The notes under the pieces were generated by a model that worked only from the letters and a program-made list of their open reading frames with translations, had not been told where the DNA came from and did not search any database. Position numbers and translations under genes: made by a program. Source: Parvicella sp964387945 (GTDB taxonomy: Bacteria > Bacteroidota > Bacteroidia > Flavobacteriales_D > Parvicellaceae). Taken from it: 64,000 bases of DNA. The DNA lies in the NCBI GenBank assembly GCA_964387945.1, contig CAYLYX010000001.1:186001-250000 (forward strand), written 5' to 3'. Below are positions 54,434 to 62,829 of the stretch, piece by piece (the first letter of the stretch is position 1; the number at the start of each line of letters is the position of its first letter).

Positions 54434-57400
54434 TTATTCACCTCTGAATTCTCTGGCTTTTTCTTCGGTAATAATTTTGCCTTGATAAACACCCACGATC
54501 ATAGCTTCAGACAGTCCGGCATCATAAATAGCTTGTAATACTTCACTGATTTCAGCATGTGTTTTCTCAACAGGTGTAGCGTAAACCGTTACCCCATCCA
54601 CCTTAATGGTAGTAGGTGTAAATCCAAGACTTAGAATCAAGTTCGCCACGTCTGTATCAATTTCGCTATCAAAAACTCCAATCTCTACCATGTAACGCAC
54701 ATCATCCGGATTCACGGGTGTCTCGATTGTTTTCTCATTTTCCTTGCTAATCGCTTCGATTTCCTCTCTAAGTTTTTGTGCATTCTGCATGAAATCACCA
54801 TCTACACTCGTTGTATCAGCTGTAGTTTCCGTTGCATCTCCTTGTCCATCACCATTTCCTTCAGAATCCTCTCCTTCATCGTCACCTCCGTTCAGCGACT
54901 GGAAGTTGAAAATATTGTCTCCACCAAAATTCACCTTACGCTTCCCTTCATAGAACGTAAAGTCTAGTTGGTAGGTTTTGAATCCATCGAACTGAATCAC
55001 AAAAGACTCTTTGTCAATGTAGAACTCGTCTCCGAAGATATTGTTTACAGAAATGACATAACTACCTGCTTGTGGAACGTTCAATACATAACTTCCATCA
55101 TTATCGGTTAAGACGCTGTATGCATCTCCTTTAAGGTTAGTTGCTGTGATTCTGATTCCACCCACATTAATCAATCCCTTTGATGAGAACTCGTCTCTGT
55201 TCATCACCACACTTCCATAAACGCGGTAGCTTTCTGCATACGGAACATAAATGGTTCTGTCTTCACTCACCGAAATAATTTGATTATCACCATTCACATT
55301 ATACAATGTACCCAGGTTAACCATTGGTTTAAAGTTCACCAAGTAGTTGAGATCTGGCATGTTATGTATTACAACTTTTCCCTCTGCAGAAGTCATCAAC
55401 TCACGTTCTCCCCACTTGATCTGTCTTGGATCATCGTAGTTGGGATCAAGAGATATATTCACCTTAATATTGGGCAATAATGGTTCGTTATCTTGTCGTT
55501 CGCCATCTCCGTTAAAGTCGTTGAAGCAAATAAATTCTATATCGCTGTATTTGATTCTTGGTTGATTAAACCCAAAGGATTTGATGACACCAGCATTCAA
55601 ACTAAAGAAACGAGATGCACTGATACCTTGAGTACTTTCGTCTACGTAACTATTGGTATAGATCCCAGCCGTCATATAGGCTCGCCATCCTTTAGGGAAG
55701 AAGAAGTCCGTTCGCCCTGAAAGCACGATACTTTGTCGGTTAGACGGTAATCTTAAGTAGTAATTCGCATACCCGCTAACCTTAACGGTGTTCTTGTAAA
55801 TAAACTTGTCCATCTGACCTCTCAACGATACCGTTTCCATAGAAATCTCATCAAAAAGGATGTAATCGTCATCCACGAAAAACATCGGCCCGCGAATATA
55901 GCTTGCGTTGAATCGATAGTTTCTACTTGTTATACTTACCCCAACGGAAGTACTTAGAATTGGACTAAGAATTGTTGAGTCGCTTAGGATATTTCTAAAA
56001 GATGTGCGCCCAATCGTTAAGGTAGGTGTGATAAATGTGCGCTCGTTCAGTTTGAATCGTGTATTGAAATAGCCTCCTATAAAATAGTTATCAAAATCAT
56101 CGTACAGTCCAAGTGAATTGTCAAAGCTTCGTCTTGATAAGATCTTAAATAATGGACCTGCCTCGCTCGTAATTTTGTTAGAAAACCGGTACTGGTAGGT
56201 GGCACGATAAACCTGTGTTTCAGCATAGAGCCCTGTGTAGAAAGGGCTAAGTGTATATCGGCTAGGCTTTACGGCATTGTAAACTCCGATCACCTTAATA
56301 TTGCTCACATTGTTAATTCTGTAGAGACCGTTACCACTGATCACATGCACTGGTCTCATTCTTAAAAAGTTAAACTGATCATTTCTAGTGGACAACGAAA
56401 CTCGAAGTTTGTTCTTTATAAAGGCTCCAGAGTACTTGAAGTTATAAGAAACTCCGATGAGTGATGAATCCGGACTTCCTCCAAATGCTGAAGCATCAAA
56501 TCGCGCATTGGTAAGAAGGATTTGACCTGATATACTCTGACTTCCGGCAAAAACAGCGCTTGCACCCAGCTGCGTGGAGTAGGCCTGATAATTCACATAG
56601 TCGTTATCTTCATAAGTTAGTCCAACGTTAAGACTAATCCCTTTATTCAACCTTCTGTAATATTCGGCCGTTCCAATCATGATGGGAAGGAACTGATTAC
56701 TGATAAAAGAAGCTTGCACTCTATCATTTTCCGTGATTTCATAAGATGCACGTGCTCCGATTCCCCTTCCGGTATGTAGTGTATAGTTAGTGATTAGCCC
56801 AGCATTCACGTGAAGTCTGTCTTTCCACGAGTAACCGAGCTGATATCTGATGTTATTCGGATTACTCCAAAATGTAGGACCAAAAAATCTACCGCTTCTG
56901 TAGATATTCCTAAAATTAGCCATGTAACTCAGGTCATGATCTCCTTTGAACAACAATTGTCCGTATACCAAAAGATTAACAAACGTTGGGTTGGGTGATA
57001 ATAGGTTATAGATGCTCAGGTCAACGTTTAGTGGTGTATTCTTCTCTTGACGTTGCGTGGTTAATTCATTTTCTAAATCGAGATAATGAACGGCATCTTG
57101 AAAGGTTTTTCCATTAGAACCGACAATTTTGACTTTTACGGAAGACTCATCCCAAATCATTCCGTACTCCATTTTTTGTTCCACTGTTAACAGTGTATTC
57201 GATTCTACGGTATACTCCAAGATCGTATCGGAGAGTGGAGGAACCTCTACATAAAATTCTTCTTTATCGAGTTCGATAATATTATAAAGTCTACCTACAT
57301 CGAGGTTTACTTTAAGTAATTCGGTTGCATTTCCTTCGTTGACAATTTTGAGTTTGAAGGGGACGCGATCAAATAATTCATTGAAGTAAACTTGTTTTTC

Positions 57401-57913
57401 GAATACTTCAGCATCCCATTTGGACTTCATGGGAATTTTAATGTATGCCGCACCCGAATAAATCCCTTCTTTGGTGGTAAAGGAAGCATCAATAACATAG
57501 GCCACTCCTCCTGTAGCGTCAAACGGGATAGAAATTCTTACAGGTAAAGAAATCGTTTCATTGGGAGCAAGCTCCACATTTTCCATAGATGGATTAGCAA
57601 TAAGTTTCCAGTCGTTGGGAACTCTTACTTGCAAAGCACCAGAAACGGGCTTTGAATCTGTATTGGTAAAGGTAACTACGTTGAAGTAGACAGAGTCAGC
57701 GCTTTGTTCGACTTTCTTCAGTTTAAAGGCGACCTGTATTTTTTTGTTCAGGGCATTCAGGCTATCCTGAAGAATTAATTCGTCAATGCCATCTTGATCC
57801 TTTTTGGTACTATCTTCTCCCCCATCGATGCTAGGCATGACGTTTGATGCTCGTACTTCAAGAACAAGGCTCACAAAGATTAATACGATCAATAGATGTA
57901 ATTTTCGAATCAT
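54434..57913 (-). CDS. Usher-like outer membrane protein: Ig domains, beta-barrel, regulatory domains, SPOR
   Basis: 1159 aa with a signal peptide (HLLIVLIFVSLVLEVRAS). Layout from N to C: two Ig/NEW3-like beta-sandwiches (about 55-150, VTFTNTDSKPVSGALQVRVPND; about 165-280), a large beta-barrel of repeated aromatic-ended strands (about 290-790), a Ca-type loop domain (DFNGDGERQDNEPLLPNIKVNISL, about 800), a CarboxypepD-regulatory-like domain (about 894-960), an acidic linker (about 1007-1038) and a C-terminal SPOR-like domain (RYMVEIGVFDSEIDTD ... VDGVTVYATPV, about 1073-1145). There is no FimD homology I can see. Position between secreted subunits and a PapD-like chaperone argues it is the secretion channel of a fibre system. 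This is inference from context. Confidence 0.7.
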   Translation of the reverse strand: MIRKLHLLIVLIFVSLVLEVRASNVMPSIDGGEDSTKKDQDGIDELILQDSLNALNKKIQVAFKLKKVEQSADSVYFNVVTFTNTDSKPVSGALQVRVPNDWKLIANPSMENVELAPNETISLPVRISIPFDATGGVAYVIDASFTTKEGIYSGAAYIKIPMKSKWDAEVFEKQVYFNELFDRVPFKLKIVNEGNATELLKVNLDVGRLYNIIELDKEEFYVEVPPLSDTILEYTVESNTLLTVEQKMEYGMIWDESSVKVKIVGSNGKTFQDAVHYLDLENELTTQRQEKNTPLNVDLSIYNLLSPNPTFVNLLVYGQLLFKGDHDLSYMANFRNIYRSGRFFGPTFWSNPNNIRYQLGYSWKDRLHVNAGLITNYTLHTGRGIGARASYEITENDRVQASFISNQFLPIMIGTAEYYRRLNKGISLNVGLTYEDNDYVNYQAYSTQLGASAVFAGSQSISGQILLTNARFDASAFGGSPDSSLIGVSYNFKYSGAFIKNKLRVSLSTRNDQFNFLRMRPVHVISGNGLYRINNVSNIKVIGVYNAVKPSRYTLSPFYTGLYAETQVYRATYQYRFSNKITSEAGPLFKILSRRSFDNSLGLYDDFDNYFIGGYFNTRFKLNERTFITPTLTIGRTSFRNILSDSTILSPILSTSVGVSITSRNYRFNASYIRGPMFFVDDDYILFDEISMETVSLRGQMDKFIYKNTVKVSGYANYYLRLPSNRQSIVLSGRTDFFFPKGWRAYMTAGIYTNSYVDESTQGISASRFFSLNAGVIKSFGFNQPRIKYSDIEFICFNDFNGDGERQDNEPLLPNIKVNISLDPNYDDPRQIKWGERELMTSAEGKVVIHNMPDLNYLVNFKPMVNLGTLYNVNGDNQIISVSEDRTIYVPYAESYRVYGSVVMNRDEFSSKGLINVGGIRITATNLKGDAYSVLTDNDGSYVLNVPQAGSYVISVNNIFGDEFYIDKESFVIQFDGFKTYQLDFTFYEGKRKVNFGGDNIFNFQSLNGGDDEGEDSEGNGDGQGDATETTADTTSVDGDFMQNAQKLREEIEAISKENEKTIETPVNPDDVRYMVEIGVFDSEIDTDVANLILSLGFTPTTIKVDGVTVYATPVEKTHAEISEVLQAIYDAGLSEAMIVGVYQGKIITEEKAREFRGE

Positions 57914-57944
57914 CTATTCGTTTTTGACAAATTGACAGAAATAC

Positions 57945-58481
57945 CTAAAAATCCGGTATTAAGATAAACTCAACCTCAATGGTGTAGTAATCCGCTACTG
58001 CTCCTAATAAATTGGTCGCAGGTGTTGTACCACAGTCATAAGTAATATTAATTTGATGAGTGTTTGGATCAGCAGGAATATCAGACAGGTCATTTGTACT
58101 CATTAATGTTGCGCCAGCTGCAGTAAGATCCCTAGGTCCTCCAAAAATGGCCGTACCCAAATTTCCATTTGCATCCGTTGCTTCAACCTGAATGGTTTCA
58201 GAAGGCAGCGTTGCTCCTGTACTACCTACTAAATCAGTAGCTCCAAGAAAAGTTTGCACATCCAAATGCCATCCCGACATTACAGCCGGAGCGATTTCTC
58301 CAATCGCCACACCTAATGTTGTTCCATCAGGGATCTGAATTCCCGTGTTGTATTTATCTAACGTATTGAAGTTAAACTCAATATGAGAACCGATCAAGAC
58401 TGTTAAGCGAGCATAATTATCCTGTGCGCTAGCGTTTAAGCTACCTATTACTAATAATATCCCAGCTAGAAAAACCCTCAT
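57945..58481 (-). CDS. Secreted fibre subunit candidate, minor (B)
   Basis: 178 aa. Signal peptide (LAGILLVIGSLNASAQ), then a single beta-rich domain that opens ARLTVLIGSHIEFNFNTLDKYNTG and ends QINITYDCGTTPATNLLGAVADYYTIEVEFILIPDF. The opening, a central GWHLDVQ and the YDCGTT tail align with the neighbouring 219-aa protein, so the two are paralogues. The alternating hydrophobic C-terminal strand resembles subunits of chaperone-assisted fibres. It is 31 bp before the usher-like gene and separated from subunit A by a long hairpin. Confidence 0.7.
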   Translation of the reverse strand: MRVFLAGILLVIGSLNASAQDNYARLTVLIGSHIEFNFNTLDKYNTGIQIPDGTTLGVAIGEIAPAVMSGWHLDVQTFLGATDLVGSTGATLPSETIQVEATDANGNLGTAIFGGPRDLTAAGATLMSTNDLSDIPADPNTHQINITYDCGTTPATNLLGAVADYYTIEVEFILIPDF

Positions 58482-58490
58482 CTAATAAAC

Positions 58491-58547
58491 CATAAAACAA
58501 ATGGGCGTCACTATACAAATGAATGAATAGCGACACCCAGTTTTATG
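58491..58547 (-). other. Long intercistronic hairpin between subunit genes
   Basis: In the mRNA of the minus strand, an outer 8-bp stem (CATAAAAC with GTTTTATG, 58491-58498 and 58540-58547) continues after a 3-nt bulge into a nearly perfect 13-bp stem (58502-58514 with 58527-58539, mismatches only at C/A positions), closed by 12 nt. It lies between the subunit A stop and the subunit B start. No T-run follows, so it fits an mRNA processing or partial-attenuation element that raises subunit A over B better than a full terminator. Confidence 0.65.
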
Positions 58548-58556
58548 AATAAGTTA

Positions 58557-59216
58557 TTAAATAGACGCTAATTCAAACAATACATTCGTGATGTATCTGT
58601 CTGGGGTTGGAGAAGGATCTTGCTCCAAGATAGAAGTTGCGTTCATATCTCCTTCAGTAGTACCACATCTCCAAGTAATGGTAAAGTCGTTATCTGTAAC
58701 GTCACCAGCTGAAGAAAGTACGTTTCCGTTGTCTGTAATCAACACAACTGGGAATACGTCCAAATCAGCAATAACAGTTCCATCTGTCGTTGGAGCTGAT
58801 GTGATCTCCGTACCAAAAAGGTGTGTTCCGTTTGACGCAAGGTTATACCCAACGTTATCCAATGTCAACGTGTTTGCAGGGTTATCCGTACCGATGAAAG
58901 TAGCTTCCTCAGAACCATAGCTCAATTCCCATCTTGTAGATGATGCGATGGTAAAGTCGGTAATGTACATCGGATCAGACGTAGCGGGGTTAGCAGAAGC
59001 CGAAGTAGCAGCGTCTCCCGAAAGTCCATCACGATAATCATCGATCGAGTTAAACGTAAATTCAATATTACCTCCATTGGTAATGGTCATTCTTAACACT
59101 TGGTTAAGGTTAACAGCAACAGGCACAACGTTACGGTCTCTAACTGCCTGAGCTTTCATGCTGGTAATTCCTAGAAACATACCAGCCGCAATTAATGCAA
59201 TACTTTTTGCTTTCAT
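58557..59216 (-). CDS. Secreted fibre subunit candidate, major (A)
   Basis: 219 aa with signal peptide (LIAAGMFLGITSMKAQ). Mature domain is beta-rich and poor in Cys: VVPVAVNLNQVLRMTITNGGNIEFTFNSIDDYRDG, WELSYGSEEATFIGTDN, and DNDFTITWRCGTTEGDM..., closing RYITNVLFELASI, an alternating-pattern strand. The IEFTFNSIDDYRDG and WRCGTT elements recur in the downstream protein. It resembles DUF4402-type surface subunits in pattern only. First gene of the minus-strand run, divergent from the chaperone gene. Likely a major fibre subunit; not proven. Confidence 0.7.
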   Translation of the reverse strand: MKAKSIALIAAGMFLGITSMKAQAVRDRNVVPVAVNLNQVLRMTITNGGNIEFTFNSIDDYRDGLSGDAATSASANPATSDPMYITDFTIASSTRWELSYGSEEATFIGTDNPANTLTLDNVGYNLASNGTHLFGTEITSAPTTDGTVIADLDVFPVVLITDNGNVLSSAGDVTDNDFTITWRCGTTEGDMNATSILEQDPSPTPDRYITNVLFELASI

Positions 59217-59462
59217 CCTCTTAAGTTTTATAGGTTTAGTGCAATTTACGTTTTTTTTTCAATTTGGTTCTAATTTCTCAACAAAAAAAATGAAATCCTA
59301 CGTGAACGCTTTTGATCGCTATTTGAAATCCCTATTTTTTTTGATGAAAACTTATTTTAAAGATTTAGTTTAATTTTTTTGACTTCATTTTTGTCCAGAA
59401 ATTCATAGATTTTTTACTTACATTTGAATCTGGTCATCTATACATTATATATAAAATAGAAC
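59217..59462. other. Divergent AT-rich control region between subunit A and the chaperone
   Basis: 246 bp, very AT-rich, no gene that I can support. It must hold both divergent promoters. On the plus side TATACATTAT and TATATATAAA at 59440-59455 lie just before the chaperone ATG with TTG at about 59424; neither strand shows a clean TAnnTTTG box, which suggests a dedicated activator or sigma factor for this cluster. Runs of T (59251-59259, 59334-59341) occur. A 27-codon frame at 59290-59373 is not convincing. Confidence 0.4.
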
Positions 59463-60263
59463 ATGCATACATTTAAACTCTACTTTTCGTTCCTATTTAT
59501 ACTGCTTTCCCACCTGTTAGTTGCTCAGGACTTTGAGGTAGCTCCAGTTATCGTGAATTTTGATGCTAACCCAGGAGAGATTCAAAAGGCTGAAATTACC
59601 ATTCGCAACCATGCGAACATTAAGCAGTCTTACACCGTTACTCTGGGAGATTTTATCATTGACGAAAGTGGAGAGAAAAAAAGAATTCCCGCTGGACAAT
59701 CGAATAAGAGTTGTGCAAACTGGACCACAGTAACACCTTCTTTTATCCAGCTGAATCCGAATGAAGAGAAAAACATTTCGGTTTTGATGACGGTTCCTAA
59801 GGATGGGCACGACACCAGATGGTGCTTATTATATGTACAAACGGCAGAAGAACAAACAGAAAACCCTGTTGATAAACAACTTCAGGCGGGTATTAGAGTT
59901 AAGCCAAGAATTGCTGTTCTTATCAATCAATCACCAAAGTCAAACAACAACTTTGGAGGTAAGATTTATGACCTAAAAGATATTACTACCGCTGAAGACT
60001 CTACTTTCCAATATCAAGTGACGGTGGAAAACACGGGAGACAAAATATTAGAAGCGAGAGTTCAACTGTATTTAGCTAACCTCTCTACTGCAAGCGAGAA
60101 GAAATACCCAGCTCAGATGCAGCGCGTTTACCCTGGAGAAAAACGAACTTTCATTTTATCTCTTCCCAAAGGAGAAGGAACTGGAAAACACGCCTTAGCG
60201 GCCATCCTAGATTACGGCCATGGGTCTGATCTAGAGGGAACCCAAATAATGATTGATTTATGA
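59463..60263 (+). CDS. PapD-like periplasmic fibre chaperone
   Basis: 266 aa with signal peptide (LLSHLLVAQ). The first domain has the PapD arrangement: FEVAPVIVNFDANPGEIQKAEITIRNHANIKQSYTVTLGDF (A1/B1 strands), PSFIQLNPNEEKNISVLMTVPK, and a DTRWCLLYVQTAEEQ strand in the place of the ESxYWLNxxxIP G1 signature of chaperones. The second Ig-like domain has TAEDSTFQYQVTVENTGDKILEARVQLYLANL. This predicts a periplasmic chaperone that caps fibre subunits by donor strand complementation. It is divergent from the subunit/usher run. ATGA overlap with the MORN protein downstream. Confidence 0.75.
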   Translation: MHTFKLYFSFLFILLSHLLVAQDFEVAPVIVNFDANPGEIQKAEITIRNHANIKQSYTVTLGDFIIDESGEKKRIPAGQSNKSCANWTTVTPSFIQLNPNEEKNISVLMTVPKDGHDTRWCLLYVQTAEEQTENPVDKQLQAGIRVKPRIAVLINQSPKSNNNFGGKIYDLKDITTAEDSTFQYQVTVENTGDKILEARVQLYLANLSTASEKKYPAQMQRVYPGEKRTFILSLPKGEGTGKHALAAILDYGHGSDLEGTQIMIDL

Positions 60264-61483
60264 TGCATCGTATGTTTAACATCAACGTACTGCTGACATT
60301 CCTCTTTCTATTTTGTTTATCTGGTTTTGGTCAAAAGGTCAAGAAAATTGAAATCTTATATGCTGATGGAACGATAAAAGAGTCGTTTCATGCCACGATA
60401 GACAAAAAAAAGAAAGACACGATTCGGGAGGGAGTATATAATTACTATTATCCGAATGGCGAGCTAGGTCAAACGGGCGAATTCAAGAATAATCAACTCG
60501 AAGGCAAATGGGAGTTGTATCATGAAACTGGCGAACTGAAGCAAGTGATGGTTTTTCAGTCTGGACTTCTTCAGGGTAACTCTAAAACTTACTACAGATC
60601 TGGACAACTCCACGAGGACATGAACTACTTGAACGATGTGCTTCATGGCGATGTAAAGATTTATTATCAGAACGGACAACTGAAAGAGGCTTCTAACTAT
60701 CAATTCGGATTACTTTCTGGAAAAGTATCTTCCTATTATGAAAACGGAGAACTTCACTACACTGCAATGACCGAAAAAGGAGCCTTTAACGGCACGTACA
60801 TTCGCTATTTTGAAAACGGGTTTATTGCCGAAGAAACAACTAAAAAGAATGGCGAATTCCACGGTCAATACACGGGGTACTACAAGGATCATAAAGGGAT
60901 GCCTCAGAAAAAATGCATCTACGAAAACGGAAGTCTAGAAGGTCTTTTTGAAGGCTTTTATCCTTCTGGAAACCTTATGAACCGGTATACTTTTGCGAAC
61001 AATAAGGAAGAAGGAAAGTATGAGGAATTTTTTGATGATTCCCTTAACACAACCTACATGACTGGACAATTTGAAAACGGCAAAAAAACCGGCACATGGA
61101 CGATCTATTACCCAGATGGCGATGTAGTTTACTACCGTGGAACTTATGAAAACAGTCAGCGAGAAGGTATTTGGGATGTTTATTTTCCAAATGGTATTAT
61201 CAAACAATCGGGAAGTTACACAGAAGGCACTGAAAGTGGACATTGGAAGTTCTACAATGAAGACGGAACCTTAGCATTTGAAGGAGATTACAAAGACGGC
61301 CTTAAGAGTGGAGAATGGCGATTTTATTACCCCAGTGAGAAGCTGAAGGTAATACACAACTATGAAAATGGACTGCGCAATGGAATTGGAAGAGCTTACG
61401 ATGAGGAAGGAAATTTAGTAGAAAAAGCTGCTTACAAAGACGATCAGGTGATAGAAGTTCTTCCGTTGGTTGAGGAAGATTAA
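60260..61483 (+). CDS. YwqK / MORN_2 repeat protein (3), fibre-cluster member
   Basis: 407 aa, signal peptide (LTFLFLFCLSGFGQ) followed by roughly 13-15 MORN_2 repeats of 20-24 residues across the whole length (YYYPNGELGQTGEFKNN; YYRSGQLHEDMNYLND; WDVYFPNGIIKQSGSYTEG; WRFYYPSEKLKVIHNYENG). Longest of the three YwqK proteins in this window. Its start overlaps the chaperone stop (ATGA), so it is a fixed partner of the chaperone gene; a role as a long periplasmic or surface beta-sheet scaffold is possible. Converges with the ABC binding-protein gene (4-bp overlap). Confidence 0.8.
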   Translation: MMHRMFNINVLLTFLFLFCLSGFGQKVKKIEILYADGTIKESFHATIDKKKKDTIREGVYNYYYPNGELGQTGEFKNNQLEGKWELYHETGELKQVMVFQSGLLQGNSKTYYRSGQLHEDMNYLNDVLHGDVKIYYQNGQLKEASNYQFGLLSGKVSSYYENGELHYTAMTEKGAFNGTYIRYFENGFIAEETTKKNGEFHGQYTGYYKDHKGMPQKKCIYENGSLEGLFEGFYPSGNLMNRYTFANNKEEGKYEEFFDDSLNTTYMTGQFENGKKTGTWTIYYPDGDVVYYRGTYENSQREGIWDVYFPNGIIKQSGSYTEGTESGHWKFYNEDGTLAFEGDYKDGLKSGEWRFYYPSEKLKVIHNYENGLRNGIGRAYDEEGNLVEKAAYKDDQVIEVLPLVEED

Positions 61484-62613
61484 TTGAGCTTTCTGAAGTA
61501 GTACAACGACACCTCTGAAAAACGCTCGGGGTATAACATTTTTCCGTAGTCCTTTAGAATCAGATCAGGACGGACAACCCCTGACTCCCAATAGTCGTTC
61601 CCACCATGTGCATTTATTCGTGCACTAGCTTGATAGGCTCCCATGGTTAGTTTTTCAGTAAGTTTTTCGTATCTACCATCTCTAGCAAATAGCTCCTCAA
61701 AAGAATCCGCTTCTGGGTTAATCCAGACATCGTTCTCAGCAGACTTCAGGATAACGTCTTCAAAACTCAGCGGAAGACTCCCTACGTTTTCATCATTCTC
61801 CCAAGCGTAAGTGCCATTGGCATCCCTTAGGAGATTGGCTACATAACTATTTCCACCCGGAACATACCAAACGCCTTGATATACTGATGAGAAAATCACT
61901 TTGGTTTTGACCTCACTTTGCGAACACAATTCCTTCGCATTCAAGTATTCTTGCTCAATACTCTTAAATAAGGAATCTGCCAGCTCTTCTTTGTCTAAGA
62001 GCGCCCCAAAAACCTTGATCCATTCGGCTCTTGCCAAAGGATGCTCCTCTTGCCATTCCACAACTGGCAAAATTCTTATCCCCGCTTTTAGCAACGTATT
62101 TATATCCTGACTACTCTCTGTAAAATCATTGAGCAAAATGAGTTCTGGAGCCTCTAGAATTAATTTCTCCAAATCGATTTGTCCAACCATTCCAGACTCC
62201 ATGATTTTCCCATCTTCAACAGCCTTAATGATCGTTTCATTGTAAACATAACTACTGTTTTCAATGTACTTGATCTTATCTAGTGCATCCAGTTCATCTA
62301 AAAAACCAATGAAACTTACCGAAAATAAAGAAAGATCATCCACAGGTGTATGAATAACATAAGGATGATCAGGGTCTTCCATTCCTTTGGGAACCAATGT
62401 ATACTTTTGTTCCATCCCCGAGTAAGGATCTTTGATCTCCAACACTTGAAATCCATCTACAGTGTCAATTTTAAACCCGCTTGCATACTTTACTTCAACA
62501 GGAGACTGAGGGAAATTTGGCTCGTCATACACTTCCTGTGAGGCTTCTTCTGAATGGACACATCGAACAAAGCCCAAGATGATCAAAATTGCTATGAATG
62601 TAACCCGAATCAC
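61480..62613 (-). CDS. ABC importer substrate-binding lipoprotein (BtuF/FepB-like)
   Basis: 377 aa starting at GTG. Lipobox GFVRC at the N-terminus, then a two-lobed periplasmic binding protein (class III) with VDDLSLFSVSFIGFLDELDAL, the second-lobe start KTKVIFSSVYQGVWYVPGGNSYVANLLRDANG, and NDVWINPEADSF. The family binds siderophores, heme or cobalamin and matches the FecCD permease and ATPase at 52.7-54.4 kb. The importer is split by the fibre cluster. The gene is divergent from a small membrane protein gene. Confidence 0.85.
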   Translation of the reverse strand: MIRVTFIAILIILGFVRCVHSEEASQEVYDEPNFPQSPVEVKYASGFKIDTVDGFQVLEIKDPYSGMEQKYTLVPKGMEDPDHPYVIHTPVDDLSLFSVSFIGFLDELDALDKIKYIENSSYVYNETIIKAVEDGKIMESGMVGQIDLEKLILEAPELILLNDFTESSQDINTLLKAGIRILPVVEWQEEHPLARAEWIKVFGALLDKEELADSLFKSIEQEYLNAKELCSQSEVKTKVIFSSVYQGVWYVPGGNSYVANLLRDANGTYAWENDENVGSLPLSFEDVILKSAENDVWINPEADSFEELFARDGRYEKLTEKLTMGAYQASARINAHGGNDYWESGVVRPDLILKDYGKMLYPERFSEVSLYYFRKLN

Positions 62614-62616
62614 GTA

Positions 62617-62643
62617 TTGAGCACAAAATTAATTTTAATTTTG
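62617..62643 (+). promoter_or_regulatory. Promoter of the small membrane protein gene, overlapping a divergent -7 box
   Basis: TTG at 62617-62619, 16-bp spacer, TAATTTTG at 62636-62643, 6 bp before the ATG at 62650 (leaderless). On the minus strand TAATTTTG is at 62631-62624, 10 bp before the binding-protein start at 62613. The two -7 boxes are arranged head to head 4 bp apart. Confidence 0.55.
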
Positions 62644-62649
62644 ACCTCG

Positions 62650-62829
62650 ATGAATTCTGGAGAAGAATACTTTTTGATTGGCGGGCTTGTCCTTGCCGTG
62701 CTAGTTAGCTTTTTGTCTGCTCAACACGGCAAAACTCGTGGATACTCGTTTACAAAGTCTTTTATTTATGGAAGTATAGCGCTTTCGGGACTTGTCTTTA
62801 TGGCATGGCAATACTTCTGGAACCGATAA
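62650..62829 (+). CDS. Small membrane protein, unknown
   Basis: 59 aa from ATG at 62650 (the longer 91-aa frame overlaps the promoter and is rejected). Two membrane helices, YFLIGGLVLAVLVSFLSA and SFIYGSIALSGLVFMAWQYFW, connected by a basic loop HGKTRGYSF. No family known to me. Convergent stop next to the Lrp gene. Being between an iron-type binding protein and a regulator does not assign a function. Confidence 0.55.
   Translation: MNSGEEYFLIGGLVLAVLVSFLSAQHGKTRGYSFTKSFIYGSIALSGLVFMAWQYFWNR

Noticed and set aside
54434..57913. The 1159-aa protein as a TonB-dependent receptor
   Set aside because: No plug domain or TonB box near the N-terminus; Ig-like domains precede the barrel and SPOR follows, unlike SusC/TonB receptors.
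59290..59373. Short 27-codon frame between subunit A and the chaperone
   Set aside because: Low-complexity, AT-driven composition, no recognisable motif and no ribosome binding context; it lies in the control region.
62614..62649. Cobalamin riboswitch before the binding-protein gene
   Set aside because: The upstream gap is only 36 bp with overlapping promoters and lacks any B12-box-like sequence.
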